Part shown: positions 32,763-42,108 of the stretch, piece after piece
How positions within the stretch are numbered: position 1 is the first letter of the stretch
Layout: each line of letters starts with the position of its first letter
NCBI GenBank assembly: GCA_017624495.1
Contig: JAGAMY010000022.1
Location: forward strand, 26,993-90,992
Direction of reading: 5' to 3'
DNA from: Lachnospiraceae bacterium
Lineage (GTDB): Bacteria > Bacillota > Clostridia > Lachnospirales > Lachnospiraceae
Length of the DNA: 64,000 nucleotides
Notes under the pieces: model-generated
What the model saw: the letters and a program-made list of their open reading frames with translations, nothing else
Told to the model about the DNA's origin: nothing
Database searches by the model: none
Made by a program: the position numbers and the translations under genes

Positions 32763-34304
32763 CTACAGGTAATCACCTGCTAATTCATCACATCTGTATC
32801 CAAGCACATTTCTGCCCAGAATATGTGATTCTTCACCTGTATAAACATATAGATTTTCTTCTTCCATATATAAAATACAGTCTTTTTCCAGGTAAGTATA
32901 TTCACTTACATTCTCTGCAATCTTTTTCTCCTCTCCCTGTGTATCAAACACATATAATTCTCCACCACGGTCAAACACATAATTTCTATAGGCCAAGTAA
33001 TTACCGTCTGCATACATTTTGACACTCATATACACATCTTCCATGAGTTTTGTTATTTTACCCTTTTCATAGTAACACAAATCTCCTGTATTTTTTGACA
33101 TATCTGCATTTCCATAATAATAACAGATATCACCTGCCCAGCCCGCTAAAGAAGTATGTTTGGCAACTTCTTCTACTTTCTTTAAACCATTCTCTGTTTT
33201 TTCATACAAATCCATTGCGGCTTCATCATTATCTCTGCCAATCATTAAGTATTTTTCATCCTCTGACACACTCACCCAAAATCCCGGTTTGTCAATTTCC
33301 AGAGAGCCTTCCTGTTCCTTCCATTTATAATAAAACTGTGGCTCTTCTTCATTTTCTTCTGTTTTGCAAAAAATAAATAGCTCATGCTTTGCATCCACAT
33401 AGCAAAAATCCACGTTATCTAATATCTTCTCCGGCTTATTTCCATCCACATATTTGTAAAAATCAAGAACCTCTTTTTCTCCATTTTTTTCTGCCATACG
33501 ATAATAAAAGGCTTTCTTTTCTGTATCATCCCAGTAATAGGTGGCATTTTCTGCGATTTTTCTGCTTTCTCCAGCTACATCTAACACATAAATATCTTCC
33601 CCTTGTGTGTTTTGCTTTGTACAAAGTATGAAATCCGCTGTATCATTTTTACAAAAATCTTTGATATTCGATTCTAATTTTTCATTTGCTGCTGTTTTTA
33701 TGTCATAGGCAAAAATGTCATACAATGGCTCTTCCTCTGTGGATTCCTTCTTCTCTACCGTATACAAAATATGGGTATCACACAAATGAAACTCACTTGC
33801 TTTTTTTGCAATAAATTCTGTTGTCTGCCCCATATGCAGCAATCTGCCGTTTTTCTGCTGATACACCACCTGCTTAGCATCTTCTAATATCCGGTAACTT
33901 ACCACATCCGATGCTAATTCTTCTATATATAATGTATTTTTTATCTCATCCTTACTGATGCGGTTTATTTTTATCCGGCAAAGTTCTCCTGTGCCTTCTG
34001 CGGTCACATCATTTAAAAAATAGATATATTTTCCATCCGAAGACAAACGGATACCATCCCCCCAGTAATAAATCCATTTCTTTTCATCATCATATTTTAG
34101 CTGGCAAATTACCACCGACTGCTCTTTATTTTTCATATCTGGTGTATAACATAATAAATGGTCTTCCACATATACCATTTGCCTGTCTGTACCCTCTTCT
34201 GACCGGATTTTCGGCAGGTCCTTTGCTACAAGCACCAGCAGAACCAGCAGTATACCTACAACTACACAAGCCTGAATAATTTTCCCTTTTTTCTTACCTC
34301 GCAT
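32763..34304 (-). CDS. Membrane-anchored beta-propeller-like protein
   Basis: A 513-residue protein with an N-terminal basic stretch and membrane helix (~8-30, ACVVVGILLVLLVLV), followed by an extracellular region with repeated motifs such as GIRLSSDGKYIYFLNDV, YRILEDAKQVVYQQKNGRLL and SVSEDEKYLMIGRDNDE, typical of TolB/DUF5050 propellers. There are no catalytic motifs. The operon with the YARHG protein reads away from glmS, from a promoter at 34337-34365. Probably a cell-surface sensing or scaffolding protein. Confidence 0.75.
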   Translation of the reverse strand: MRGKKKGKIIQACVVVGILLVLLVLVAKDLPKIRSEEGTDRQMVYVEDHLLCYTPDMKNKEQSVVICQLKYDDEKKWIYYWGDGIRLSSDGKYIYFLNDVTAEGTGELCRIKINRISKDEIKNTLYIEELASDVVSYRILEDAKQVVYQQKNGRLLHMGQTTEFIAKKASEFHLCDTHILYTVEKKESTEEEPLYDIFAYDIKTAANEKLESNIKDFCKNDTADFILCTKQNTQGEDIYVLDVAGESRKIAENATYYWDDTEKKAFYYRMAEKNGEKEVLDFYKYVDGNKPEKILDNVDFCYVDAKHELFIFCKTEENEEEPQFYYKWKEQEGSLEIDKPGFWVSVSEDEKYLMIGRDNDEAAMDLYEKTENGLKKVEEVAKHTSLAGWAGDICYYYGNADMSKNTGDLCYYEKGKITKLMEDVYMSVKMYADGNYLAYRNYVFDRGGELYVFDTQGEEKKIAENVSEYTYLEKDCILYMEEENLYVYTGEESHILGRNVLGYRCDELAGDYL

Positions 34305-34336
34305 TTGCCTCTCTCCTCCTAAGTAAACCTGTTTCT

Positions 34337-34365
34337 AGTTTAATACTTTTTCATCCAATATTCAA
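34337..34365 (-). promoter_or_regulatory. Promoter of the propeller-YARHG pair
   Basis: On the minus strand TTGAAT and TAAACT are separated by 17 bases, with the ATG about 33 bases downstream and GGAGG in between. Confidence 0.55.
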
Positions 34366-34447
34366 CAACCTTCCATTTTCCTGTCAATTTCACGAAAAAT
34401 TTCCCTACATTTTGTTTTTTTTCTATTTTTCTTCATTTTCTTTTTCG

Positions 34448-34476
34448 TTGTGTTCTTTTTTTTCCTATGCTAAAAT
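34448..34476 (+). promoter_or_regulatory. Promoter of glmS
   Basis: TTGTGT and TAAAAT (with TGC before it, an extended -10) are separated by 17 bases. The transcript would begin near 34483, about 47 bases before the ribozyme cleavage site. Confidence 0.65.
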
Positions 34477-34525
34477 ATTTTCGTTCGATTATTTTGGAGG
34501 AATCGGATTTTGAAAAGTTAAAAAC

Positions 34526-34681
34526 TTTAGCGCCATGCACCAGTGGGAACGAAAATGCATACACTGGTTAACGAGGAGTCAGGTTTATCGAAAATTCGGC
34601 GGATGCCTGAACGTGAGGAACGGTCACGCATGTAAAGACAAACCAGATGGCAACATCCAGACAAAAACTTTACAACCCGTT
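34526..34681 (+). ncRNA. glmS self-cleaving ribozyme/riboswitch
   Basis: The family core is present in order: the cleavage site TTTA-GCGCC (between 34529 and 34530), GGGAAC, TTAACGAGGAGTCAGGTTTATC, then CGAAAATTCGGCGGATGCCTG and the distal CGTGAGGAACGGTCACGC and AACCAGATGGCAACATCCAG helices. glmS ribozymes bind glucosamine-6-phosphate and cut the mRNA, which lowers glmS expression. The 410-base gap before glmS (34305-34714) is filled by two divergent promoters and this RNA. Confidence 0.95.
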
Positions 34682-34714
34682 CAAACCATGACATTCAAAA
34701 GGAGATTTCTAATT

Positions 34715-36529
34715 ATGTGTGGAATTATTGGATTTACAGGAAAATCAGAAGCACAGGATATTTTATTAAACGGATTAGCAAGTTTAGAATACCGTGGCTA
34801 TGACAGCGCAGGTATTTCCTATTTTAAAGACACAGGTAAGATTTCCATTCGTAAAACCGTAGGAAAAGTGAAGGATTTGCGTGCAATCTGCGATGACGAA
34901 AACAATTCTACCTGTGGTATCGGGCATACCCGCTGGGCAACTCACGGCGGTGTCACCAATTCCAATGCCCATCCCCATAAAGTGGGTATGGTTTCTCTGA
35001 TTCACAACGGAATCATTGAAAATTACCATGAGCTTGTAGAAGCCTATGATTTAGAAGAGCAGTTAATTTCCGAAACAGATACCGAGGTTGCTGCTGCACT
35101 TTTTAATAAGCTTTATGACGGTAACCCGGAAGCAACTATCCAGAAAGCAGTCACACTCTTTGTAGGTTCTTTTGCTTTCTGTATTATGTTCAAAGACCAT
35201 CCGGGTGTTATCTATGCGGTGCGTAACGTCAGCCCAATGGTAGCTACCTATTGTGAAAAAGGTTCTTTCATTGCCTCTGACCTGACTGCATTTATTGAAT
35301 ACTCTAAACGTTATTTTATCGTACCGGAATACCATGTTTTAACCATGACAGAAAGTGGCATTACATTAAAGGATTTACAGGGAAATGTGGTCGAACCTGA
35401 ATATTTAGAAGTAAACTGGGATGTGGCTGCAGCACAAAAAGACGGCTATCCGCATTTTATGATAAAGGAAATTCATGAACAGCCGGCTGCCATAACACGC
35501 ACAATTGCACCAAGAATCAAGGATTCACTTCCGGATTTTACAGAGGATAATATCCCGGATGATTTCTTTAAAAACTGTTCCGATATCACTGTTGTAGCCT
35601 GCGGTACTGCCATGTATGCAGGTATGGTAGGAAAAACACTGATTCAGAGCATGCTGCGAATTCCGGTTACGGTTGCCATTGCATCTGAATTCCGTTACGA
35701 AGAACCTGTCATTGGTGAAAACTCCATGGTGATTGTGGTATCCCAGTCCGGTGAAACCATTGATACCTTAGAGGCTCTTCGTCTGGCAAATAAATATACC
35801 AAAAAGACATTAGCCGTTGTCAATGTAAAAGGCTCTTCCATTGCAAGAGAAAGTAATTATGTACTTTACACCCATGCAGGTCCTGAAATTGCCGTGGCTA
35901 GTACAAAAGCCTACACCGTTCAGGTAGCAAGCTTCTACCTTCTTGCCTGCAAATTAGGTCTTGTACTTGGAAAAATAGATGAAGCTTATGCAAAAGATTT
36001 TATTCAGACACTGCAAAAAACACCGGATACCATCGAAGCCATTATCGGGCAGGCGGAAAATGTGGAACATCTGACTAAACGTATGATTAATGCACAAAAT
36101 GCATTTTTTATTGGCCGTGGCTTAGATTATACCCTTTCCATGGAAGGTGCTTTAAAATTAAAGGAAATTTCCTATATTCATGCGGAAGCTTATGCAGCAG
36201 GTGAATTAAAACATGGTACAATTGCCTTGATTAGTGAAGGTGTACCGGTAATTGCCGTTGCTTCCCAGAAACATGTATACAGCAAGGTAATTTCTAATAT
36301 TCGTGAAGTAAAAGCAAGAGGTGCTTATGTGATTCTTTTAAGCAAGGATGAAAATATTACAGACAAATCCATCTGTGATGTGCACATTAAACTGCCGGAT
36401 ACACCGGATGCATTTACTGTTTTTAATTCCGTTGTTATCTTCCAGTTAATTGCTTACTATGCTTCTGTCGGCAAAGGTTTAAATCCGGACCAGCCGAGAA
36501 ATTTAGCGAAATCGGTTACAGTTGAATAA
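34715..36529 (+). CDS. glmS: Glutamine-fructose-6-phosphate aminotransferase
   Basis: Makes glucosamine-6-phosphate for cell-wall sugars. The mature enzyme starts at Cys2 of MCGIIGFTG (catalytic Cys of the Ntn glutaminase), with HTRWATHGGVTNSNAHPH near residue 75. The C-terminal half has two SIS domains (SQSGETIDTLEALRLA near 347; ELKHGTIALI near 500) and ends with NLAKSVTVE, the conserved isomerase tail. At 604 residues it is standard. The start at 34715 follows AAAGGAG; the upstream in-frame reading is ribozyme, not protein. Confidence 0.97.
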   Translation: MCGIIGFTGKSEAQDILLNGLASLEYRGYDSAGISYFKDTGKISIRKTVGKVKDLRAICDDENNSTCGIGHTRWATHGGVTNSNAHPHKVGMVSLIHNGIIENYHELVEAYDLEEQLISETDTEVAAALFNKLYDGNPEATIQKAVTLFVGSFAFCIMFKDHPGVIYAVRNVSPMVATYCEKGSFIASDLTAFIEYSKRYFIVPEYHVLTMTESGITLKDLQGNVVEPEYLEVNWDVAAAQKDGYPHFMIKEIHEQPAAITRTIAPRIKDSLPDFTEDNIPDDFFKNCSDITVVACGTAMYAGMVGKTLIQSMLRIPVTVAIASEFRYEEPVIGENSMVIVVSQSGETIDTLEALRLANKYTKKTLAVVNVKGSSIARESNYVLYTHAGPEIAVASTKAYTVQVASFYLLACKLGLVLGKIDEAYAKDFIQTLQKTPDTIEAIIGQAENVEHLTKRMINAQNAFFIGRGLDYTLSMEGALKLKEISYIHAEAYAAGELKHGTIALISEGVPVIAVASQKHVYSKVISNIREVKARGAYVILLSKDENITDKSICDVHIKLPDTPDAFTVFNSVVIFQLIAYYASVGKGLNPDQPRNLAKSVTVE

Positions 36530-36540
36530 AACATATACGA

Positions 36541-36600
36541 AACCGCCTATTTCTGATGTCCTATAAGCCACTTGGCAGGAAATCAGAAATAGGCGTTTTT
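36541..36600 (+). terminator. glmS terminator
   Basis: CGCCTATTTCTGAT pairs perfectly over 14 bp with ATCAGAAATAGGCG and is followed by TTTTT. It also separates glmS from the convergent TIR operon. Confidence 0.9.
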
Positions 36601-36610
36601 CATAACCATA

Positions 36611-39394
36611 CTAATTATTTAATTCCATCCATAAAGCAGGGCGAACCGTAACCACAGGATCCGTACTAAAATCACCAGTTTCACTAACCGTTCCCTCATC
36701 TGTAACGTACGCCGTACTCGTCTGTGTATACCCTGGTGATCGCAGCCACCACCAGGAGTTTCCATTGAGATCCACAAATGCTCCATTTTTGACTGCATAT
36801 TCTGTCGCTTCACATTCCATTGTATAATCGAACAAAAGTGCCTCTGTTTTACTTAACAAAAATACCCTGTCTTCCGTTGCATTACCATAAGATACCCCAG
36901 TATACCCATATGCCGCTTCATCATCTTTTGCTAATGTTTCCATTGAAATCATAGCTTTTTCACTTTCCAGAAATGCCTTGTCATAAAATGTACTATTCAG
37001 CCATTGACGAAGAAAACTATTCTCCCAGGTAATATCCCTATATGATCTATGATATGGCTGACAATCAAGGGCATATCTGCTAATGACCAAAATCTTATTA
37101 TTTTCCTTTGCCAGAACAATCCATTCTACATCTTCTTTTCCATTAAATCCATTATTATCCTGTTCATAAGCACCAAAACAGAAAACATCCCCAACATTCA
37201 GATTTACTAAAGTTTCTCGATATATTTCAGGCATTATTTCACTCAATTTTGATGCAGAATCTTTATAAGTCTCTATTTCTCTAAATAATTGAATTGCATC
37301 TGTATATTTTCCTGTATCCATTAAAGCTAATGCATCATTATACTTATTCTCCTTAATCGCAACTCTACAGTTTTCCATTTGATTCACACTATCCTCATAG
37401 CTGCCTAATGATTTAAAAATCGCATGTGCGTCCTCATAGTTTCCTTCAGACATCAAAGATAGCGCTTCTTTATACTTACCATCCTTAATTGCAATGTTAC
37501 AGTTTTTTATTTGAGCTGCACTATCCTTATAATCATCTAGTTCTTCAAAATCCGTAATTGCGTCCTCATAGTTTCCTTCAGACATCAAACGTATTGCTTT
37601 ATTATATCTTTCTTCTCTAATGGCATTAGCACAATTTTTTGTTTGAGCTGCACTATCCTTATAGCCATACAACGATTCAAAAACTACCATTGCTTCAAAA
37701 TATTTTCCTTCCGCAAACAAAGCTGCTGCCTTATCATATGTCCTGTTTTGTATAACTATAGGCTTCAAAACTGTATAAATTACCACAACAAGAACTGCAA
37801 AAACCAATATAACTACTCTGCGTATTTTTTTATTTTTGGCTGCTTTATATTCCTTTTCCTTCATTGTATCTAAATAAATGCTTTCTTTTCTAAGAATTTC
37901 CGCCTGTTCCAAGCATTTCTTTGCCTGTTCAGCAGCATCCAAATATTCAGCAAGCGCACAAAAAAGGTTCATCGCATTCTTGTAATCATATTCTGATTTC
38001 GCACAATTCATCGCAACTTTTGCATTATTGTATTTTACCAATAAAATTCCTTGCTCACATTCCACTTTCTTCTCTGCCGAATCCTTATATCCATTCATTT
38101 CTTCAAAACGTTCGGCAGCTAATACATATTCTTTTTCTGTTCTGGCGTTTTGCATTAACTGGCAGGCACTTTGATACTTTTCTTCCTCAATCCGCTCCTT
38201 AATCGTATGTATGTAACCAGCAAGCTGACTTTGCAAATCTGCATCAGCAAATCGGTATGCTTTGCGATAATTGTTTAAACCCTCAAATGGGTGTTCACAA
38301 AGTGAAAGTTCTTCCTGCTTTTTTACTTTCAGCTCTGCCATCAACTTAGCAATATATGCCTTGGGATTTTCCGGCTCCATATTTAATACCTGTTCTGCAA
38401 ACTCATCTGCTCGTGCCCATTCACCATCTTCTAAGAACATAAAAGCTCTTCTTAACAATGGTGCTGCAGACGCAAGCTTACTATTATCCTCTTCGTCGTC
38501 TTTTCCCAGAACTTTTTTTATCCCACGCACAAGATCTGTTATAAACCCTATTTTTGACATATCCTGCGCCTGCAAATATGCAAATTCTTCTGGAAGTTCA
38601 TATGCATCCATATCTCTATAACAGGGGATAAGCATTTTTGAACGATCCTTTTTCATGATTTTCATAAATCGTGACCATTCATTTTTCACCCATACAGCGT
38701 TAAAATATTCCGGTTTGGTTCCAATTGCCAGCATTACCTTCGCTGTATTTAATGCAGAGAAAATATAGGGTTCATATTCACATCCAAGCTTATCCTCTAA
38801 CGTTATGGCTGCAAAAAATACCTTAAAATCTTCCTGTATCAATTGATAATAGATATCATTTGCTAAAGAACTATCGATAGTTCTTTCCCCATTTTCATCG
38901 GTTTCTTTGTAACAGATAAATACATCATAAGCCTCTTCCTTTTGTGAAATCTCAAGGATACCCTTCTGAATCTCATCAATCGCCTTTGCTTCTGCCTCAT
39001 AGATTTTTTTCTGAACCGCATCCGCATATTTGAGCGCATTTTTATAATCTTCATCTGCCAAAACAGCATCATAAGATGTACGATGGCAGGTAGGAATTCG
39101 CTTATACGTCTTTGGATCCTCTACATACTCTATTCCGTATTTGCATAATATCAGTCCCCAGTAAGCCTCCGATTCACTTTCACTCGCCTGAATAATTTTC
39201 TCATAAATCTCTTCTGCCTTATCAAACTGTGATTTCATACGAAGTACATTTGCCCGGTTAAACAATCCTTGTAGATTTTCATCGTCGATTTTAGGCACTG
39301 TCTGCTCCGTTCCACAAAATTCGCAAGTACACGAAGACATACCCTGTTGTACTTCCAAATCCCCTCCGCACATCTTACATCTTAAAATTGCCAT
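36611..39394 (-). CDS. Zinc-ribbon/TIR/transmembrane/TPR-like/DUF6273 protein (TIR protein 2)
   Basis: A 927-residue modular protein. N-terminal zinc ribbon (CKMCGG...CEFCG), a helical region, then a TIR domain (~153-300: YDVFICYKETDENGERTIDS, LEDKLGCEYEPYIFSALNTA, VWVKNEWSRFMKIM). The Glu in CEYEPYI aligns with the catalytic Glu of NAD-cleaving TIR domains. One membrane helix (~523-545) follows the basic KNKKIRR, predicting the N-terminal side inside and the rest outside. Outside are four TPR-like repeats (~555-725, ALMSEGNYEDA...YKDSA) and a C-terminal DUF6273 domain (~731-927). Last gene of the operon. Confidence 0.85.
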   Translation of the reverse strand: MAILRCKMCGGDLEVQQGMSSCTCEFCGTEQTVPKIDDENLQGLFNRANVLRMKSQFDKAEEIYEKIIQASESESEAYWGLILCKYGIEYVEDPKTYKRIPTCHRTSYDAVLADEDYKNALKYADAVQKKIYEAEAKAIDEIQKGILEISQKEEAYDVFICYKETDENGERTIDSSLANDIYYQLIQEDFKVFFAAITLEDKLGCEYEPYIFSALNTAKVMLAIGTKPEYFNAVWVKNEWSRFMKIMKKDRSKMLIPCYRDMDAYELPEEFAYLQAQDMSKIGFITDLVRGIKKVLGKDDEEDNSKLASAAPLLRRAFMFLEDGEWARADEFAEQVLNMEPENPKAYIAKLMAELKVKKQEELSLCEHPFEGLNNYRKAYRFADADLQSQLAGYIHTIKERIEEEKYQSACQLMQNARTEKEYVLAAERFEEMNGYKDSAEKKVECEQGILLVKYNNAKVAMNCAKSEYDYKNAMNLFCALAEYLDAAEQAKKCLEQAEILRKESIYLDTMKEKEYKAAKNKKIRRVVILVFAVLVVVIYTVLKPIVIQNRTYDKAAALFAEGKYFEAMVVFESLYGYKDSAAQTKNCANAIREERYNKAIRLMSEGNYEDAITDFEELDDYKDSAAQIKNCNIAIKDGKYKEALSLMSEGNYEDAHAIFKSLGSYEDSVNQMENCRVAIKENKYNDALALMDTGKYTDAIQLFREIETYKDSASKLSEIMPEIYRETLVNLNVGDVFCFGAYEQDNNGFNGKEDVEWIVLAKENNKILVISRYALDCQPYHRSYRDITWENSFLRQWLNSTFYDKAFLESEKAMISMETLAKDDEAAYGYTGVSYGNATEDRVFLLSKTEALLFDYTMECEATEYAVKNGAFVDLNGNSWWWLRSPGYTQTSTAYVTDEGTVSETGDFSTDPVVTVRPALWMELNN

Positions 39395-39407
39395 ACTCCA
39401 TTCTCCC

Positions 39408-40103
39408 CTATTTTTTCTTGCTCAACTTACAGATTCTATTTCTTTCTGCAAGTGTATTTTTAATATTTTTACTCATGATAATAATTTCTGACTCTGTTCC
39501 TTCTGAAACTGCATTCTGTAATTTGCCAACCAGAACTTCTAACTCACTTTCAATATCTTTCAATGCTTCTCCACTTACAGGGTCGCTATATCTAAATTCA
39601 TCTGCTAAATCCTGCAGTATTTTCTTTACTTCATCACCATCCGCCTGTCCTGCCAATGGATATACCAAAGATCTAAGCGTTGTCATGCAGGAAACGTCGT
39701 TTTCTAATTTCTCATCCTGACGGATAATTTCATCTCTCACAGCATCTGTAGAAATAAATCCTATGGAAGCAGCTGCCAATAACAGTACATACAGAATGAC
39801 TGCAAGCCATATAGGCGCCATGGATGCCAGTGTCATGAACAAAATACTCAATATCAGCTGAACACACATATAAACTACGCCTATCTGTGCAACCGGGAAA
39901 CCATAAAACTGACTCTTGGCACTTTCTGTTCCCGCAAATGCTGCCTTAAGCACATATATTTGTGCCAAAATAGACACCACTGCAAAAATATAGGATAGCC
40001 AAAACACCCCATTCATCTCAAACGGAAGTGCAAAAGCAATTACCGAAAATGCAACGAATATTATCGCAATTACGCACAATGTTCTCTTTTGATTTTTCAT
40101 CAT
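39408..40103 (-). CDS. Four-helix membrane protein with cytoplasmic coil
   Basis: A 231-residue protein of unknown function with four membrane helices (~10-27, 34-52, 72-95, 98-118) and a cytoplasmic C-terminal half of helices (DAVRDEIIRQDEKLENDVSC, VKKILQDLADEFRYSDPVSG, MSKNIKNTLAERNRICKL). It lies between the SPFH gene (3 bases upstream) and TIR protein 2 (13 bases downstream), so it is clearly in the operon. It could be the membrane platform for the SPFH ring or the TIR proteins; no motif proves this. Confidence 0.7.
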   Translation of the reverse strand: MMKNQKRTLCVIAIIFVAFSVIAFALPFEMNGVFWLSYIFAVVSILAQIYVLKAAFAGTESAKSQFYGFPVAQIGVVYMCVQLILSILFMTLASMAPIWLAVILYVLLLAAASIGFISTDAVRDEIIRQDEKLENDVSCMTTLRSLVYPLAGQADGDEVKKILQDLADEFRYSDPVSGEALKDIESELEVLVGKLQNAVSEGTESEIIIMSKNIKNTLAERNRICKLSKKK

Positions 40104-40106
40104 ATA

Positions 40107-41870
40107 CTACTCCCCTCTCTTCTTCCCACAGTTTGAACAGAAATTACCGGTTATATCCTTCTGACCACATGAACAATCCCAGGTCTGCTTCTGGCTGACT
40201 TTACTTGCTCCGCAATTACTACAGAAATTACCGGTTATTCCCCTAGCACCACAACTACAATCCCAGGTATTATCCGCAACAGGTACTATTTTCTTTGCTC
40301 CACAGTTACTACAGAAGTTTCCTATAATACCTTTTTGTCCACAGCCGCAATCCCATGCTCCGGAAATATCATCGTTGAACATTTGTCCCATCTGATTTGC
40401 CTCGTACATCATTGGACGCATTGCTTCTTTTGTCATTCCTATAACACCACTCATTGCTCCTAATCCGATTCCAAGTCCGGCAATATCACCAAGTGCACCT
40501 GCTCCGGCTTCTCCACCTATACCATTTTTCATTGCTTCCATGCCAACCTGGCGTGAAGTCTCCTGCTGATATGTATAACCCTTCATCCGCATTTCCATCG
40601 CTTCTGCTTCTGCCTGCATTTTGTAAGCCTCTGCCTCTGCCTGAGCTTTTACTTTCAATGCATCTGATTCTCCCTGTGCTTCAATGACCTGCATTCTGGC
40701 AGCCGTTGCTGCTTCAACCTCTTTGCGCAGAGCTGCTGCTTCTGCTTCACTCTTTCTAATCTGCTCCTGACGAACCAGTAAATACTGTTCTGCATACTGT
40801 TCCTTCATTCTACGGAAATTCGGATCATCATCCGGTGTCATTACCCGGCTGACAAAAAACTCTGGCATCTGTAAGCCATATTCTTCAAGATACCCATTCA
40901 GGCGCTCTTTTAAATCGTCAGAAAGCTCCATAAGGTGTTCATCGATTTCAAGAATATTGATATTACATGCTTTTATCGCCTGTGCCAGACAGCTCTTTAC
41001 CTGTGTCATAATCATTGCACGGAAATAGCCTTTTCCATTTTCCATACCAATAATCTGATCCTGTTTTAAGCTGCCTGTTGTTCCGACAAGCTTTAATAAC
41101 AATTTTCTGGAATTTACAACACAGATGTTAAATTCACCACAAGCCCCAAGCTCTATATGTAAGCCAGACGCCGGATCAAACATACGAACCTTTGAATCCG
41201 TCCCCCACTTAACTCCCATAACCGCAGCAAGGTTAATATAATAAATCTCTGAATGGAAGGTTCCCTCTGTATCCGTAGGCAATTTGTATACGGATTCAAG
41301 AAGCGGAAGCTGCTGCGTTTCTAACGTATATCTTCCTGCCCCGAACAAATCCAGTGCCTGTCCATCACGAAAGAATATAGCTTCCTGACTTTCATGCACG
41401 ATCAACTGTGATCCATAATTAAAATCCTCTATCGGATGTTTCCATACAAGTGTTTCTGCATCACCTTCATACTTAATGGTACTTGCCAATCCGTCTTTTT
41501 TGATTTTTTCGCTAATCACTCTCTCAGCTACATCATTTTCACAATCACAAACCGGACAGGTATATGTAGATGCCGCTTTATTTACAATCAGTCTCACACC
41601 ACATTGTACACAGGAAATCTCTTCCGTCTGTGTTTTTACTGAAAGTATATTAATATCTTCATGACATATCGGGCATTTTGCCGCATCTCCTTTAGACTGG
41701 TCAAACACCACTGAATTACCACAATACGGACACTCTCTATTCGTCAGTTTATCCGTTCTTACATGAATCACATTACCACAAGAACAATCAATTTTCTTTC
41801 TTGCAAAAAACCCTGTTTTTGCCTCTGCATATTTTCCACATACAGGGCATTCGATTGCAAATTTTGCCAT
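40107..41870 (-). CDS. SPFH-domain protein flanked by zinc ribbons (YdjI-like)
   Basis: A 587-residue protein. Residues ~1-125 contain four to five zinc ribbons (CPVCG, CSCG, CPYCG, CPICH, CVQCG, CPVCD). Residues ~140-350 form the SPFH/flotillin-like domain (QLIVHESQEAIFFRDGQALD, GAGRYTLETQQLPLLESVY). A long Ala/Glu-rich coiled coil (~375-440) follows, then a Gly-rich stretch, and the end has three tandem ribbons (WDCxCG...GNFCSNCG). SPFH proteins oligomerise at membranes; YdjI of B. subtilis is the nearest known type. The start at MAKFAIEC (41870) follows GGGAGG. It is predicted to be the scaffold of the TIR operon. Confidence 0.85.
   Translation of the reverse strand: MAKFAIECPVCGKYAEAKTGFFARKKIDCSCGNVIHVRTDKLTNRECPYCGNSVVFDQSKGDAAKCPICHEDINILSVKTQTEEISCVQCGVRLIVNKAASTYTCPVCDCENDVAERVISEKIKKDGLASTIKYEGDAETLVWKHPIEDFNYGSQLIVHESQEAIFFRDGQALDLFGAGRYTLETQQLPLLESVYKLPTDTEGTFHSEIYYINLAAVMGVKWGTDSKVRMFDPASGLHIELGACGEFNICVVNSRKLLLKLVGTTGSLKQDQIIGMENGKGYFRAMIMTQVKSCLAQAIKACNINILEIDEHLMELSDDLKERLNGYLEEYGLQMPEFFVSRVMTPDDDPNFRRMKEQYAEQYLLVRQEQIRKSEAEAAALRKEVEAATAARMQVIEAQGESDALKVKAQAEAEAYKMQAEAEAMEMRMKGYTYQQETSRQVGMEAMKNGIGGEAGAGALGDIAGLGIGLGAMSGVIGMTKEAMRPMMYEANQMGQMFNDDISGAWDCGCGQKGIIGNFCSNCGAKKIVPVADNTWDCSCGARGITGNFCSNCGASKVSQKQTWDCSCGQKDITGNFCSNCGKKRGE
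40113..40370 (-). repeat. Three tandem zinc-ribbon coding repeats
   Basis: Inside the SPFH gene, three ~80-base units each encode WDC-x-CG...I-x-GNFCSNCG, near-identical at the DNA level in the GGTTAT/ATTACC parts. This suggests recent unit duplication and possible copy-number variation between strains. Confidence 0.6.
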
Positions 41871-41883
41871 TTTCATAACCTCC

Positions 41884-42108
41884 CTATTTCTTTTGTACTT
41901 CCATATGTTCCAATGCAAACTCAATGCTAAGCATTAATATTTCATTTCTGGTTCTTCCGGTTTCCAAAACAATCTTATCAATTTCCGCCAACATCTCTTT
42001 GGGCATTCTCATAGAGATAACAGATGATTCTCCACCATATTTCTGTGGCTGAATAATTAATTTTTTTTCACTCAAATCTACTGCCTCCAAAATCTTTCTA
42101 TACTCCAT
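41884..42108 (-). CDS. Ribbon-helix-helix (Arc/CopG-like) DNA-binding protein
   Basis: A 74-residue protein with an N-terminal extension and a C-terminal RHH fold: strand VISMRMP, helix A KEMLAEIDKIVLETG, helix B RTRNEILMLSIEFALEHM. It overlaps the 3' end of TIR protein 1 by 11 bases; MKMEYRK (42114) is an alternative start, both having GAAGTGGA nearby. RHH proteins usually repress their own operon by binding short palindromes, and such palindromes lie across the operon promoter. No toxin gene accompanies it. Confidence 0.75.
   Translation of the reverse strand: MEYRKILEAVDLSEKKLIIQPQKYGGESSVISMRMPKEMLAEIDKIVLETGRTRNEILMLSIEFALEHMEVQKK

Noticed and set aside
34535-34714. In-frame 60-codon N-terminal extension of glmS
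   Set aside because: It is the ribozyme sequence; GlmS must start with Met-Cys (MCGIIGF) for its N-terminal catalytic Cys, and the ribosome site is just before 34715.
41884-42108. Antitoxin of a toxin-antitoxin pair
   Set aside because: The RHH fold would fit, but neither neighbour is a small toxin; the partner genes are TIR and SPFH proteins, so an operon regulator is more likely.
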